A stretch of DNA of 64,000 bases from CAWICD01 sp052267165 (GCA_052267165.1 JBKQHO010000007.1:1-64000), one strand, 5' to 3'. Numbered from the stretch's first letter, positions 9,853-19,224 are shown. A program made the numbers and translations. Notes: a model not told the origin generated them from the letters alone.

Positions 9853-10900
9853 CGAGGACGACGTGGAGGTTGTTCGAGAGCAGCGCGTTCTTGATCTCAC
9901 GCGCGATGCGCCGCCCAGTCGACATCGGTTCGCTGTAGTTCAAGTACGAGTACGGCGAACCGTCGATGAACGGATTGGTCCCCGCCACGATGCGCGCCGA
10001 GATCTCCATCACGTAGAACTGCGCCTCGGACGTGATGATCGTTTCGATGCAGAACGCTCCGAACAGGCCCTTCGGGGGGCAGATCTCTTGGCTGACCCGC
10101 ACGACCTGCTCGCCCATCCGGTACGCTTCGGCGAGCATCGACTCGCGCAGCACCAGCGGCGAGTTGCCCACGACGACGTAGCTCGGTTCGACGTTCATGC
10201 CTTCCTGGGCTGCCGCGGGGATGCGTCCCAGCGAGTCGACGTTGGTCTCGTAGCGCCGGTCCATGCTCATGATCTCGAGCTTGCCGGTCAGTGACGAGTA
10301 GAAGTAGTGGATGTAGGCCGGAACCCCGATGATGTACTCTTGTAGGATGTAGTTGCGCCGGGCGAGCTCGGCCGCGCGCTTCTCGAAATCGGCCGGGTTG
10401 CGCAAGAACATGTAGCCCTTGCCGCCCGCGGCGCCGTAGAACTTGACGATGACCGGACGATCGATCTCGGCGCCCGTCGTGAACTGGCGCGGAATCAACA
10501 GCCCGGCGCGCGTCAGCCACTGGCGCTGCAGCTCGCGGCTCGCTTCCCAGTCGAGGACCGCCTTGTTGCCGAAGTACGGGATCTGCATGTACTTGTGGTC
10601 CTCGAGCGAGAGGTACGCTACGAACGAACCGTGCGGCACGATGATGATCTTGCGCCGCTCGAGCTCCGGGACCAGCCGCATGAAATCTTTGTACTGATCG
10701 ATGACGATCACTTCGTCGACGAACGAGAAGGAGCGGTAGAGCCGCTCGGTCTCGAAATTCGCGATCGCCAGGGTGTTGAAGCCTTCGTCGTGCGCGCCTT
10801 TGAGAATCTGCAGTGCGGAGTGCGAACCGAGCGTCGCGATCGTGTAGAAGTCGCTCGACTTCTGCTGCCCGGGCGTCGGGAGAAGATCGGGTGCGATCAT
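9830..10900 (-). CDS. purP: Formate-dependent FAICAR synthetase (archaeal-type PurP)
   Basis: 356-aa ATP-grasp enzyme that formylates AICAR with formate and ATP, replacing the transformylase half of bacterial PurH. Family blocks in order: ATLGSHSALQILKGA, IIVPHGSFVAYL, IPYFGNKAVLDWE, IDRPVIVKFYGAAGGKGYMF (ATP loop), LQEYIIGV, IHYFYSSLTGKLEIM, VVVGNSPLVLRESM, FGAFCIETI, EISARIVAGTNPF and GRRIAREIKNAL. All match the archaeal protein, and length is as expected (about 340-360). The ATG overlaps the purS-like stop (ATGA). No purH gene is present in this window, which fits a PurP route; the cyclohydrolase must lie elsewhere. Confidence 0.92.
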   Translation of the reverse strand: MIAPDLLPTPGQQKSSDFYTIATLGSHSALQILKGAHDEGFNTLAIANFETERLYRSFSFVDEVIVIDQYKDFMRLVPELERRKIIIVPHGSFVAYLSLEDHKYMQIPYFGNKAVLDWEASRELQRQWLTRAGLLIPRQFTTGAEIDRPVIVKFYGAAGGKGYMFLRNPADFEKRAAELARRNYILQEYIIGVPAYIHYFYSSLTGKLEIMSMDRRYETNVDSLGRIPAAAQEGMNVEPSYVVVGNSPLVLRESMLAEAYRMGEQVVRVSQEICPPKGLFGAFCIETIITSEAQFYVMEISARIVAGTNPFIDGSPYSYLNYSEPMSTGRRIAREIKNALLSNNLHVVLDDSSLAK

Positions 10901-11361
10901 GCGCGTTGTGCCTTTTGGAAAGCGGGATTCCAGAGCAAAGTTTCGGCCGCGCGCGAGACGACCTCCGCAGCCGCCGGGCGCCCCTCAGCGTCGAAGACGC
11001 GCCAAGCGACGAAGCGTTCGACGGCGCTGACGCCGGCGAGCGTTCGTCCGGCGATGCGGACCGGTCCGCGTGCAGTGGGAACTGCGGCCGGATGTATTTC
11101 GTCGACCCACAACTCGCCGGCCTGCGGCGAAGGCTCTGCGCGCACGCGCAACGCGTGCTTGTTGGGATTGTAGATCGTCTCGAGGTTGCGCAGCGTCGCG
11201 AACAGCGCCTCTTGCGCTCCCGGCTCGACTTCGAAACGGTACAGGTCCGCGCGCTCGAGGCCGCCGAGCGGAACGCCTAAGCGCGCCAGCGTCGCCAGCG
11301 CCGTTCCGGCTTCGTTGTCGGGGATCGTCAGCGCGACTTCGATCGCCAGCGGCGCGCTCAC
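10897..11361 (-). CDS. purS: PurS-like FGAM synthase subunit with C-terminal extension
   Basis: 154 aa starting at a GTG that overlaps the purQ stop (GTGA). The first 75 residues (IEVALTIPDNEAGTALATLA ... ADLYRFEVE ... LRNLETIYNPNKHALRVRAE) have the size and layout of PurS, the small subunit that bridges PurQ and the small form of PurL. It lies exactly where PurS is expected. The second half (about residues 80-154) is extra compared with the usual 80-aa PurS and is not recognised. The match is weak at residue level, so position in the operon carries most of the call. Confidence 0.55.
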   Translation of the reverse strand: MSAPLAIEVALTIPDNEAGTALATLARLGVPLGGLERADLYRFEVEPGAQEALFATLRNLETIYNPNKHALRVRAEPSPQAGELWVDEIHPAAVPTARGPVRIAGRTLAGVSAVERFVAWRVFDAEGRPAAAEVVSRAAETLLWNPAFQKAQRA

Positions 11362-12143
11362 GACAGCGCCCTCGCCAAGCCTTCGAAGAGCGCGATGCCG
11401 CCCGAAGGCGCGAGCATCGCAGCGGTCGCGCCGCGCGCGGCCTCGCGTCGAGCGTCGTGGTGCATGAAGGTCCAGCCATCGCGTTCGGGATGCGGCATCA
11501 GCGCCAGTACGTTCCCCTCCCGATTGGTGAGTCCGGCGGCACCGAGCGCCGAGCCGTTCGGAACCGCCGCCGGCGTCGTTTGACCGCGCGCATCGCAGTA
11601 GACGAAGGCGACGTGGCCTTCGCGCGCGAGACGCTCCAGCGTTGCGGGCTGCGCGGCCAGGCGGCCCTCGCAATGCGAGGCCCACGCCGGCAAGACGGCC
11701 TCGGGCGGCAGGCTCGCGGTGATCGCGCAGCGCGCAGGCGCGACGGACAGCTTGACGTGCACGTGCGTTGAACGAAATTTTCCGAGCGGCGCGTTCTTCG
11801 CGAAACCCGCTTGCGGCCGGACGTCGCCATCGAGCCCGGGCGCGAGTCCGCTTTCGAGCAAGATCTGCGCGCCGTTGCAGATGCCAAGCACGAGTTTGCC
11901 CGCCGCCGCGCCTTCTTTCACCGCGAGCATCAGCCGGTCGTGCGCGGCGATCGCGCCCGCGCGCACGCGGTCCTCGTATGCGAATCCGCCGGGCAACACG
12001 TAGGCGTCGAGCTTGCGGACCGCGTCGAGCTCGGCGTTCCAGTGCACGAGCCGCGCGTCGAGCCCCGCGGCTTGGCAGGCCCGCACCGTTTCGTCCTCAG
12101 AGTTCGTGCCGGGAAACACCAGCACGCCGACGCGCGCGCTCAT
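11358..12143 (-). CDS. purQ: FGAM synthase glutaminase subunit
   Basis: 261-aa class I glutamine amidotransferase that supplies ammonia to PurL. VGVLVFPGTNSEDET opens the protein, LGICNGAQIL holds the nucleophilic Cys (about residue 92), and LMPHPERD holds the His and Glu of the triad near the C-terminus. The ATG at 12143 is chosen because the family starts there; the frame extends 6 codons further up. The gap to purL is 52 bp, the only loose junction in the operon. The downstream gene starts inside the stop codon. Confidence 0.93.
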   Translation of the reverse strand: MSARVGVLVFPGTNSEDETVRACQAAGLDARLVHWNAELDAVRKLDAYVLPGGFAYEDRVRAGAIAAHDRLMLAVKEGAAAGKLVLGICNGAQILLESGLAPGLDGDVRPQAGFAKNAPLGKFRSTHVHVKLSVAPARCAITASLPPEAVLPAWASHCEGRLAAQPATLERLAREGHVAFVYCDARGQTTPAAVPNGSALGAAGLTNREGNVLALMPHPERDGWTFMHHDARREAARGATAAMLAPSGGIALFEGLARALS

Positions 12144-12195
12144 CCGCGGCACCGCGCCCATCCGGGGCGCGCGGACATTCGCCGCATCCTGCGGC

Positions 12196-14577
12196 TCACG
12201 ACTGAGGCACCTCTTCGTAGAAGTCGCGCAGGGGCGCGCTCCAGGTTTCGTACAGCGCGTGCAGCGCGTGGCCGCCCGGCTCTTCGGCGGTCACGATCGC
12301 CGGAACGTCGCTCGTCTCCCCGATGGCGACCAGCGCGACGCCGAACTCCGCGACGAGCGCGGCAAAGGCGCTCGCGTCGGTCGCCTCGACGATGAACGCG
12401 CCGGCCTCGCCGAAGTACGCTTCGCGCGCGCCTACGTGTTCCGGCGCCCAGGCCGAGACGGGCAGCAGCCGCGCGCCGAGCGGCGTGCCTTCGAGCGTCG
12501 CGAAGGCCATCTCGGCGAGCGCCGTCAGCAATCCGCCGTCGGAGACGTCGTGAGCGGCCGCGACCAAGCCGCGCTCGTGCGCCGCGAGCAGCGCCGTCAG
12601 CTCGCGCCCGAGCGCACCATAGTCGATGCGCGGCAGAGGCTGGTCGTCGACGCCCAAGACCTCGGCGGCGACCGAGCCGCCCGCCGCGTTCTGCACGGTT
12701 CCCACGAGAAAGAGCGTCGCGCCCGCGCGCTTGAACGCGAGCGTCGCCGAGCGCGAGACGTCGGCGAGCGTGCCGAGGGCCGCGATGATCGGCGAAGCCG
12801 GGATCGAGTTTCCGCCGGCCGACTGGTTGTAGAGGCTCACGTTGCCCGAAACGAACGGCACCTCGAGCGCGCGCGCCGCGCGCGCAATGCCGTCGACCGC
12901 CGACACGAACTCGCCCATCTGGCGCGGATCTTGCGGGTTGCCGAAGTTGAGGCAGTCGGTCAGCCCCGCGGGCCGCGCGCCGACCGCGACGACGTTGCGC
13001 ACCGCCTCGCAGACGGCGAGCTCGGCGGCACGCTGCACGTCGCAACGCGAGTAGCGCGGATTGCCGTCGACCGCGAGGGCCGCCGCGAGCGGCGCCCCGG
13101 GGATCGGAACGATGACGCCGGCGTCGGCGTAGCCGGCCGGAATCGAGGTCGTCCCACGGACGACCGAGTCGTAGCGCTCGTAGATCGGCTTGCGCGAGCA
13201 GACGTCGCGATGTGCCAGCACGCGCGCGAACAGCTCGGCCTGCGAGACCTCGGGCGCCGTTTGCGAGAGCAACGCGGCGTCGTGCGCGGATCCGTTCGCT
13301 TCGCCGGGCGGCTGCGGGAGCACGTAGGGCCGGTCGTAGCGCACGCCGCCGGTCAGGAAGTCGATCGGCACGTCCATCACGGTCTCGCCGTGGTGACGCA
13401 ACACGTAGTGCGGGCGCTCCGTCACGCTGCCGATCACCGCCGCTTGCGCGCCGCGCGCGATCTGGGGCAGCGAGAACTCTTCGTTGTAGATCGCGAGCAA
13501 CGTCGGCGTGAACTCGGGCGGCACGACCCACGCCAGCCGCTCTTGCGTCTCGCCGACGGCGATCACCGGACCCGGCAAGTTCGCTTGCGACGTCGGACAG
13601 CGGTCGAGATCGATCTCCGCCCCGAAGCCGCCGCTCGCGACGAGCTCCGCGGTGCAGCCCATGATGCCGCCCGCGCCGAGATCCTTGAAGCCGACGGTGA
13701 CGCCGCGCGCCCGCAGCACCTCGAAGGCGCGGTACGAGGCGCGCATGATGACGTTCTTGAGAAAGGGGTCAGGGACTTGGACGGCGCCCTTGTTCGTCTC
13801 CGCGTCGGCTTCGTCGAGGACCAGCGACGAGAACGCCGCGCCGCCGAAGCCGCTGCGATCGGTCGCTTTTCCGACGAGCACGATGTCCCAGCCCGCCGAG
13901 CCCGCCGGCGCCGCCGAGTGGACGATCTCGCTCTCTTTGACGAGCCCGAGCGCGACGACGTTGACCAAGCAGTTGTCGCGAAAGCCTTCGTGCACGTAGA
14001 CGTCGCCCGCGATGTTGGGCACGCCGATCGCGTTGCCGTAGGCGGCGACCCCGTCGACGATCCCTTGCGCGACGTAGCGGCAGTGGGCTTCGTCGAGCGG
14101 GCCGAAGCGCAGCGGGTCGGCGACCGCGATCACCTGCGCGCCCATGCAGAGCACGTCGCGCACGATGCCGCCGATCCCCGTCGCCGCACCCTCGAAGGGC
14201 ACGACCTGCGAGGGATGGTTGTGCGACTCGTGCGCGATGACGATGCCGTAGCGCTCGCCCTGCCACTCGCCGAGGTGCACGATCCCCGCGTCTTCCTGCG
14301 GGCCCTGCATGACGGTCGGGCCTTCGGTCGGCAAGCGCTTGAGATACTGGCGCGAGCTCTTGTAGGAACAGTGCTCGCTCCACTGCGCATCGAAGCCGTG
14401 CGCCTCGACCAGCGTCGGGTTGCGCCCCAGCGCTTCGGCGATCCGGCGTAGCTCGTCGAGCGCGAGGGCCAGACCGTGTCCGCGCGCCTCGCGTTCGAGC
14501 GCGGCGTCGTCGGCGCCGAGGACCGCGAGCACGGCCGGCGCGGCGAGGCTCGCGCCGCCGTGCGGCGCGTTACGCAA
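12196..14577 (-). CDS. purL: FGAM synthase catalytic subunit (small PurL)
   Basis: 793-aa AIR-synthase-fold protein that uses ATP and ammonia to turn FGAR into FGAM. QWSEHCSYKSSRQYLK is the N-terminal signature, HESHNHPSQVVPFEGAATG the nucleotide-binding segment, and GGFGAEIDLDRCP and DVSDGGLLTAL lie further on. It is the short PurL type that works with separate PurQ and PurS, slightly longer than the usual 720-750 aa. It overlaps purC by 8 bp. Confidence 0.96.
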   Translation of the reverse strand: MRNAPHGGASLAAPAVLAVLGADDAALEREARGHGLALALDELRRIAEALGRNPTLVEAHGFDAQWSEHCSYKSSRQYLKRLPTEGPTVMQGPQEDAGIVHLGEWQGERYGIVIAHESHNHPSQVVPFEGAATGIGGIVRDVLCMGAQVIAVADPLRFGPLDEAHCRYVAQGIVDGVAAYGNAIGVPNIAGDVYVHEGFRDNCLVNVVALGLVKESEIVHSAAPAGSAGWDIVLVGKATDRSGFGGAAFSSLVLDEADAETNKGAVQVPDPFLKNVIMRASYRAFEVLRARGVTVGFKDLGAGGIMGCTAELVASGGFGAEIDLDRCPTSQANLPGPVIAVGETQERLAWVVPPEFTPTLLAIYNEEFSLPQIARGAQAAVIGSVTERPHYVLRHHGETVMDVPIDFLTGGVRYDRPYVLPQPPGEANGSAHDAALLSQTAPEVSQAELFARVLAHRDVCSRKPIYERYDSVVRGTTSIPAGYADAGVIVPIPGAPLAAALAVDGNPRYSRCDVQRAAELAVCEAVRNVVAVGARPAGLTDCLNFGNPQDPRQMGEFVSAVDGIARAARALEVPFVSGNVSLYNQSAGGNSIPASPIIAALGTLADVSRSATLAFKRAGATLFLVGTVQNAAGGSVAAEVLGVDDQPLPRIDYGALGRELTALLAAHERGLVAAAHDVSDGGLLTALAEMAFATLEGTPLGARLLPVSAWAPEHVGAREAYFGEAGAFIVEATDASAFAALVAEFGVALVAIGETSDVPAIVTAEEPGGHALHALYETWSAPLRDFYEEVPQS

Positions 14578-15763
14578 GCGTGCCGTTCGGCGGCGCGACC
14601 GGCGCGTTGAGCTGTGCGTCGGCCTGGAGGATCGCGGAGCGCGCGCCGGCCTGCGCCAGCATGACGCGCCCGAACATGATCGTGTCGTCGAGCGCGAACG
14701 TCTTGGCGAGCGCGAGCGCGAGCTCGTCGGCCTCGAGCTCGGTCGCGTCGAAGACGGGGGCGGTCGTCGCGGCCGAAACCATCGCGGCGAGCTGCGGTCC
14801 CGAGGCGACGTAGGTCAGCCGCGGGAAGGTCGCATCGAGCTGCTGCAGCAGCTGCATCACGTAGTTCGGAAAGATGTGCGAGGAGACGATGCGGCGCATC
14901 GTCTGCACCGGAAACTGAGCGAGCTCGCGCAGCACGGGATCGAGCATTCCGACGCTCTGCGGGCCGTCAGCGACGAGCGCCACCATGCCCTGACGCGTCG
15001 ACAAGAAGGTGTTGACGAGGTCGGCGACTTGCTCGTAGTTGTCGTGAATCCGATCGAGGTCGGCCGGCGTCACCTCGGTGAGATTGCGATAGAGCTGCTT
15101 GTCGAGCATCTGGTCTTCGCGGCCTTGCGGCCAGATGCGCCACGAGTCGTTGTCGATGACGTCGGCGATCACCACGCTGCCGCGGCCTTCGCCGCCAATT
15201 AGACGGCCGAATTCGACCTTCAAGTCGACCAGCAGGGTCTCGCGGCGACGCCAGGCGTGCGAGAGAATCTCGAAGGTGATGCGGGCGATCTCGCTCATCA
15301 GGCCGATCTCTTGCGGCGAGGCGATCCCGCCGCGCACGATCTCGTCGGGCTCGATCAGCGGGTCGTGGTTGGCGTCGTCCTTGAGAAAGAACTCGACCAT
15401 GCGCGGAACCAGAATCGAGCCGCGCGCGATCTCGGGCCGGCGGCGCACGAGCGAGCCGGCCGCCACGCCGCGCACCACGACCTCGAGCGGAATCATCGTG
15501 CAGCGGCTGACGAGCATCTCGTTGTCGTCGTCGTCCTCGCCGCCGGCGCGGTAGTGTGTCGGCAGCCCGCACAGATTCAGCAGGCGAAAGACGCGCGCCG
15601 TCGTCTTGGCCGCGATCCGCCCCTTACCCGGGATTTCGTTGCGTCGCGCGCCGTCGCCCGCGGTGATCGAATCGAGCGCCTGCACCACGAGCACGTCGGG
15701 CTGGCCCGGCTTCTCGTAGAGGATCTTCGTCTTGCCGCGAGCGACCTCGAGGCCTTTGTTCAC
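14570..15763 (-). CDS. purC: SAICAR synthetase with degenerate PurE-like C-terminal domain
   Basis: 397 aa. Residues 1 to about 260 are PurC (RGKTKILY, VVVRGVAAGS, LVDLKVEFG, DVIDNDSWRIWP), which couples CAIR and aspartate. Residues about 261-397 align in order with PurE, the CAIR mutase: RIVSSHIFP resembles VSAHRTP, AAMVSAATTAPVF resembles PGMVAALTTLPV, and a final GARSAILQADAQL resembles GAxNAALLAAQI. The PurE GSDSD loop is replaced by ADGPQSV, so the domain is probably not a normal mutase. The order PurC-PurE recalls metazoan PAICS. It overlaps purB by 4 bp (ATGA) and purL by 8 bp. Confidence 0.9.
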   Translation of the reverse strand: MNKGLEVARGKTKILYEKPGQPDVLVVQALDSITAGDGARRNEIPGKGRIAAKTTARVFRLLNLCGLPTHYRAGGEDDDDNEMLVSRCTMIPLEVVVRGVAAGSLVRRRPEIARGSILVPRMVEFFLKDDANHDPLIEPDEIVRGGIASPQEIGLMSEIARITFEILSHAWRRRETLLVDLKVEFGRLIGGEGRGSVVIADVIDNDSWRIWPQGREDQMLDKQLYRNLTEVTPADLDRIHDNYEQVADLVNTFLSTRQGMVALVADGPQSVGMLDPVLRELAQFPVQTMRRIVSSHIFPNYVMQLLQQLDATFPRLTYVASGPQLAAMVSAATTAPVFDATELEADELALALAKTFALDDTIMFGRVMLAQAGARSAILQADAQLNAPVAPPNGTLA

Positions 15764-17187
15764 GGTGCTGTCTCCAGAAGCGCGCGAGGCGCGGGGAAGG
15801 GCGGCAGTTCGTCGATGCGGGCAGCCAGCGCGCGGGCGCGTTCGGGCGCGTCGCCGAGGTGGTCGCTCGGGTCGAGCAGGTGGCGGATCTCGGCCGGATC
15901 GAGTAGCGCGGTGAGCCGTTCGTCGTCGACCAGGAGCTGCCCGAGCGGGTTGTCGCCGCCCGCAGCCAGCTGGTCGTGCGCCGCCATCGCCGCGTCGCGC
16001 AGCGCCTCGTGCAAGAGCTGGCGGTCGCCGCCGGCCTTGACGGCTTCCAGCATGACGACCTCTGTGCCGGCGAACGGACCGTAGGCGCGCAAGTTTTGCG
16101 TGATGCGCCGCTCGTCGATGCGCAGACCCCCGATGACCTTACGCGCCAGCGTCAGCAATTCGTCGGCGCAGAGCAGCGCTTCGGGCAAAATCGTGCGCCG
16201 GTTCGCGCTGTCGTCGAGCGTGCGTTCCAGATAGTTGGTCGCCGCGTTCTGCCAAGCGGCGTCGGCATAGCCCGGCAGCAGCCGGGCCAGCGAGTCGATG
16301 CGCTCGCACAGGATCGGGTTGCGCTTGAAGGGCATCGCCGAGCTGCCGACCTGCTTGCGGCCGAACGGCTCGGACCATTCGCCGAAACCGGGCGACGAGA
16401 GCACCCGCACGTCGGCCGCGAACTTTGAGAGCGACGCGCCCAGGCCGGCCAGCGACGAGAGTACGAGATAGTCGAGCTTGCGCGGATACGTCTGCGTGCT
16501 GACGTCGCGCGCGGTCAGGTCGAAATGGGTCAGCACGTCGGCTTCCTGGTCGCGCGCGCGCCGGCCGCTGCCGCGCAGCAGCCGCTCGTACGAGGCCGAA
16601 GTGCCGACCGCGCCGCGGATCCCCTTGGCAGTCAGTGCGTCGTAGGCCGCGCGCAGCTGCGCTTCGTCGATCAGCAGATCTTGCGCGTACACCGCGAGCC
16701 GGTGGCCGACGGTCGTCGGCTCGGCGGGTTGGAGATGGGTGAAGGCCATGCAGGCCAAATCGGCCAGCTGTGCGATCCGCTTGGAAAAGGCCGCAAGCAA
16801 CGCGTGCAGACTCTCGCCGACCAGCGCCAGGGCGCGGCGCATGCGGTAGATCTCGACCGTGTCCTCGATGTCCATCGAAGTCGCGCCGAGGTGCAGTTTT
16901 CCGCCGCCGATCTTGGCCTGCGAGGCGAAGACGCGGATCTCGGCCATCAGGTCGTGGCCGATCTCCCGCTCGATCTCGAGCGCGGCCGCGAGATCGATCT
17001 CGTTGGCGTGCGCGCGCAGGTCTTCGAGCTCGGCGCGGGTGACGAGTCCGCTGCGCTCTTGCGAGGCCGCCAGCGCCACCCAGACGGCTCGCCACAGCCG
17101 TCGCCGTTCGCGCTCGGAGAACAGCTCGCGCAACTCGGCGCGCCCGTACCTCCACGAGAACGGCGAAGCGTAGGTCTTCTCATCCAT
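15760..17187 (-). CDS. purB: Adenylosuccinate lyase
   Basis: 475-aa fumarase/aspartase-superfamily lyase that removes fumarate from SAICAR and from adenylosuccinate. GATSMDIEDT is conserved block 1, FTHLQPAEPTTVGHR block 2, and GSSAMPFKRNP the mobile signature loop with the catalytic Ser. The lyase is slightly longer than B. subtilis PurB (about 430 aa). It begins 28 bp after holA and overlaps purC. All motifs look intact. Confidence 0.96.
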   Translation of the reverse strand: MDEKTYASPFSWRYGRAELRELFSERERRRLWRAVWVALAASQERSGLVTRAELEDLRAHANEIDLAAALEIEREIGHDLMAEIRVFASQAKIGGGKLHLGATSMDIEDTVEIYRMRRALALVGESLHALLAAFSKRIAQLADLACMAFTHLQPAEPTTVGHRLAVYAQDLLIDEAQLRAAYDALTAKGIRGAVGTSASYERLLRGSGRRARDQEADVLTHFDLTARDVSTQTYPRKLDYLVLSSLAGLGASLSKFAADVRVLSSPGFGEWSEPFGRKQVGSSAMPFKRNPILCERIDSLARLLPGYADAAWQNAATNYLERTLDDSANRRTILPEALLCADELLTLARKVIGGLRIDERRITQNLRAYGPFAGTEVVMLEAVKAGGDRQLLHEALRDAAMAAHDQLAAGGDNPLGQLLVDDERLTALLDPAEIRHLLDPSDHLGDAPERARALAARIDELPPFPAPRALLETAP

Positions 17188-17215
17188 GCGTTTTGCCTCG
17201 TTCTCTCCCCCGGAA

Positions 17216-18190
17216 TCAGCGGCCTTGGGGATAAGCCGCGGCGGCCGTCGCGAGGTCGACGACGGTGCGCGGATCGTCGGCGCGGCCGGTCACGATCGAC
17301 TCGAAGCCGCGCACCGCGCGCTCGAAGCCCAAGCGCGCGCGGCGCTCGCCCAAACGGAGCGCGACCGGCCGCAGTTCGCGCTCGCGCCAGCGAGCCCGCG
17401 CGGGTACCTGGCCGCCCGGCCGCGCGGCCTCCCAGACCAGGCCGTACTCGGCGGCGAGCGCCGCCAGCAGCGGCACCGCGGCCCCGCGCGGATCCGTCGA
17501 GAACAACTCGTGGGCCAGCGCCAGCGCCTCGGCGACCCGGCCCGAGACCGCGGCGGCGGCGTAGCGGTAGGCGCGTACATCGCTGGTCACCAGCGTCTCG
17601 CGCATGACGTCGTCGAGCGTGATCTTCGGGCCGCCGAGCGCGAGCTTCTCCAAGTCGGTGCGCATGCCGGCCAGGTCGGCGTCACCGTTGATCAGCGCCG
17701 CCAGCGCGGCGGGCTCGGCCTTTACGTCGAGTGCCGCCAGCGTCTCGCGAACGAAGCGTTCGCGCACGTCGGTGGCCGGCGACGTGTCGATGCGCAGCGC
17801 CGCTCGGCCGAGCAGCTTTCCCAACGGTTCGGGACGTTTGCTCGCCGGCGAAACGAGGTCTTCGATGACCAGCGTATTGCCGGCCGGTACCCGCTCGGCG
17901 ACGGCGAGCAGCGCGCGGCGCGGCTCGGCCCGTAACTCGTGCGCATCCTTCACCACGACGACGCGCGTCGAGCCCAGGAAGGGCAGCGCGGAGACGGCCG
18001 CTTCGACCGGCGCGAACGAGGAAAGCTCGGTCGCGACGAAGCGGTCGAGGTTGAGGTCGCGCTCGGCCGGCGTCAGCAGCCGTTCGACGAGCGTCGCAAT
18101 CGCGCGCTCGGCGAACAGCTGCTCGACACCCTCGACGACGACGAGCTTGCCGATCGCCGGCGCCTTGTCGAGGAAGTCGTAAAACTTCAC
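17216..18190 (-). CDS. holA: DNA polymerase III delta subunit
   Basis: 324-aa clamp-loader delta subunit. It has the HolA layout: an N-terminal AAA+-like domain (VVVEGVEQLFAERAI; LGSTRVVVVKDAHEL; NTLVIEDLVSPASK), a middle helical part (LINGDADLAGMRTDLEKLAL) and a C-terminal collar domain. No Walker lysine is seen, as is usual for delta. It overlaps mtnA by 4 bp and precedes purB by 28 bp, so a replication gene is embedded in a purine transcription unit. Confidence 0.9.
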   Translation of the reverse strand: MKFYDFLDKAPAIGKLVVVEGVEQLFAERAIATLVERLLTPAERDLNLDRFVATELSSFAPVEAAVSALPFLGSTRVVVVKDAHELRAEPRRALLAVAERVPAGNTLVIEDLVSPASKRPEPLGKLLGRAALRIDTSPATDVRERFVRETLAALDVKAEPAALAALINGDADLAGMRTDLEKLALGGPKITLDDVMRETLVTSDVRAYRYAAAAVSGRVAEALALAHELFSTDPRGAAVPLLAALAAEYGLVWEAARPGGQVPARARWRERELRPVALRLGERRARLGFERAVRGFESIVTGRADDPRTVVDLATAAAAYPQGR

Positions 18191-19224
18191 CGCGCGCTGA
18201 GCGCGAGCAGCGCCGCAAAGCTCGGCCGCGTCGCGAGGTCGGGGATCGACTCGCTGTACGGCGGACGCGCGACGCCGAACTCGGTGACGATCCCGGCGAT
18301 CAAGTGACCCGGCGTCACGTCGAAGGCGGGGTTGAAGACGGGCACGTCGAGCGGCGCGCTCTGTGCTCCGCCGAAACGGCGCACTTCGTCGGGGCCGCGT
18401 TCTTCGATCACGATCCCGTCACCGGAATCGAGGCTGAAGTCGATCGTCGAGCGCGGCGCTGCGACATAGAAGGGGATGCCGTGATGCGCCGCGGCGAGCG
18501 CGACGGCATACGTTCCGATCTTGTTCGCCGTGTCCCCGTTGGTCGCGATGCGGTCGGCGCCGACGATCACGGCCTTCACGTCCTTGGTCCGCATCGTGAG
18601 CGCCGCGGCGCCGTCGGCGATGAGCGTCGCGGGAAGGCCGGCGTCGGCCAGCTCGACCGTCGTCAAGCGCGCGCCCTGCAAGAGCGGACGCGTCTCGTCG
18701 ACGAACACGTGCAGCCGCTTTCCGGCGCGGTGCGCCGCGATCACGACGCCGAGCGCGGTGCCCTCGCCCGCAGTCGCGAGCGGGCCGGTGTTGCAGTGCG
18801 TGAGCACGCTGCCCGCTTGCGGCATGAGCGCCACGCCGTGCTCGCCGATGGCGTGATCGACCGCGCGCTGCTCGGCGTGAATCGCGCGAGCTTCGCCTAA
18901 TTTGTCGACCGCGGCCAAGGTTCGGTCGACGGCCCACGCGAGGTTGACCGCGGTCGGCCGCGCGGCCCGAATGCGCGCGGCCGCGGCGGCGAAGGCGCCG
19001 TCGTCGGCGTACAGGCGGCGCGCGAGCGCGACCCCATAGGCCCCGAAGACGCCGATGCACGGCGCCCCGCGCACGGCGAGCGTCGCGATTGCCTCGACCA
19101 CGTCGTCGACTGAGACGGCCCGCGCCTCGAGCCGCTCGAGCGGCAGCCGGCGCTGATCGACGAACGCAATGGCATCACCCTCCCAACGAACGACGTCGAG
19201 GGGCGCTTCTTCGAAGAACGGCAT
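18187..19224 (-). CDS. mtnA: Methylthioribose-1-phosphate isomerase
   Basis: 345 aa, close to family length. It converts 5-methylthioribose-1-phosphate to the ribulose form in methionine salvage. VRGAPCIGVFGAYG (active-site Cys region), LTHCNTGPLATAG, VFVDETRPLLQGARLT, VGADRIATNGDTANKIGT (active-site Asp) and YVAAPRSTIDF are all present. It appears to be the first gene of the mtnA-holA-pur unit, 65 bp after the zinc-ribbon gene. MtnA is paralogous to eIF2B-alpha and archaeal ribose-1,5-bisphosphate isomerase, but the motif set favours MtnA. Confidence 0.93.
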   Translation of the reverse strand: MPFFEEAPLDVVRWEGDAIAFVDQRRLPLERLEARAVSVDDVVEAIATLAVRGAPCIGVFGAYGVALARRLYADDGAFAAAAARIRAARPTAVNLAWAVDRTLAAVDKLGEARAIHAEQRAVDHAIGEHGVALMPQAGSVLTHCNTGPLATAGEGTALGVVIAAHRAGKRLHVFVDETRPLLQGARLTTVELADAGLPATLIADGAAALTMRTKDVKAVIVGADRIATNGDTANKIGTYAVALAAAHHGIPFYVAAPRSTIDFSLDSGDGIVIEERGPDEVRRFGGAQSAPLDVPVFNPAFDVTPGHLIAGIVTEFGVARPPYSESIPDLATRPSFAALLALSAR

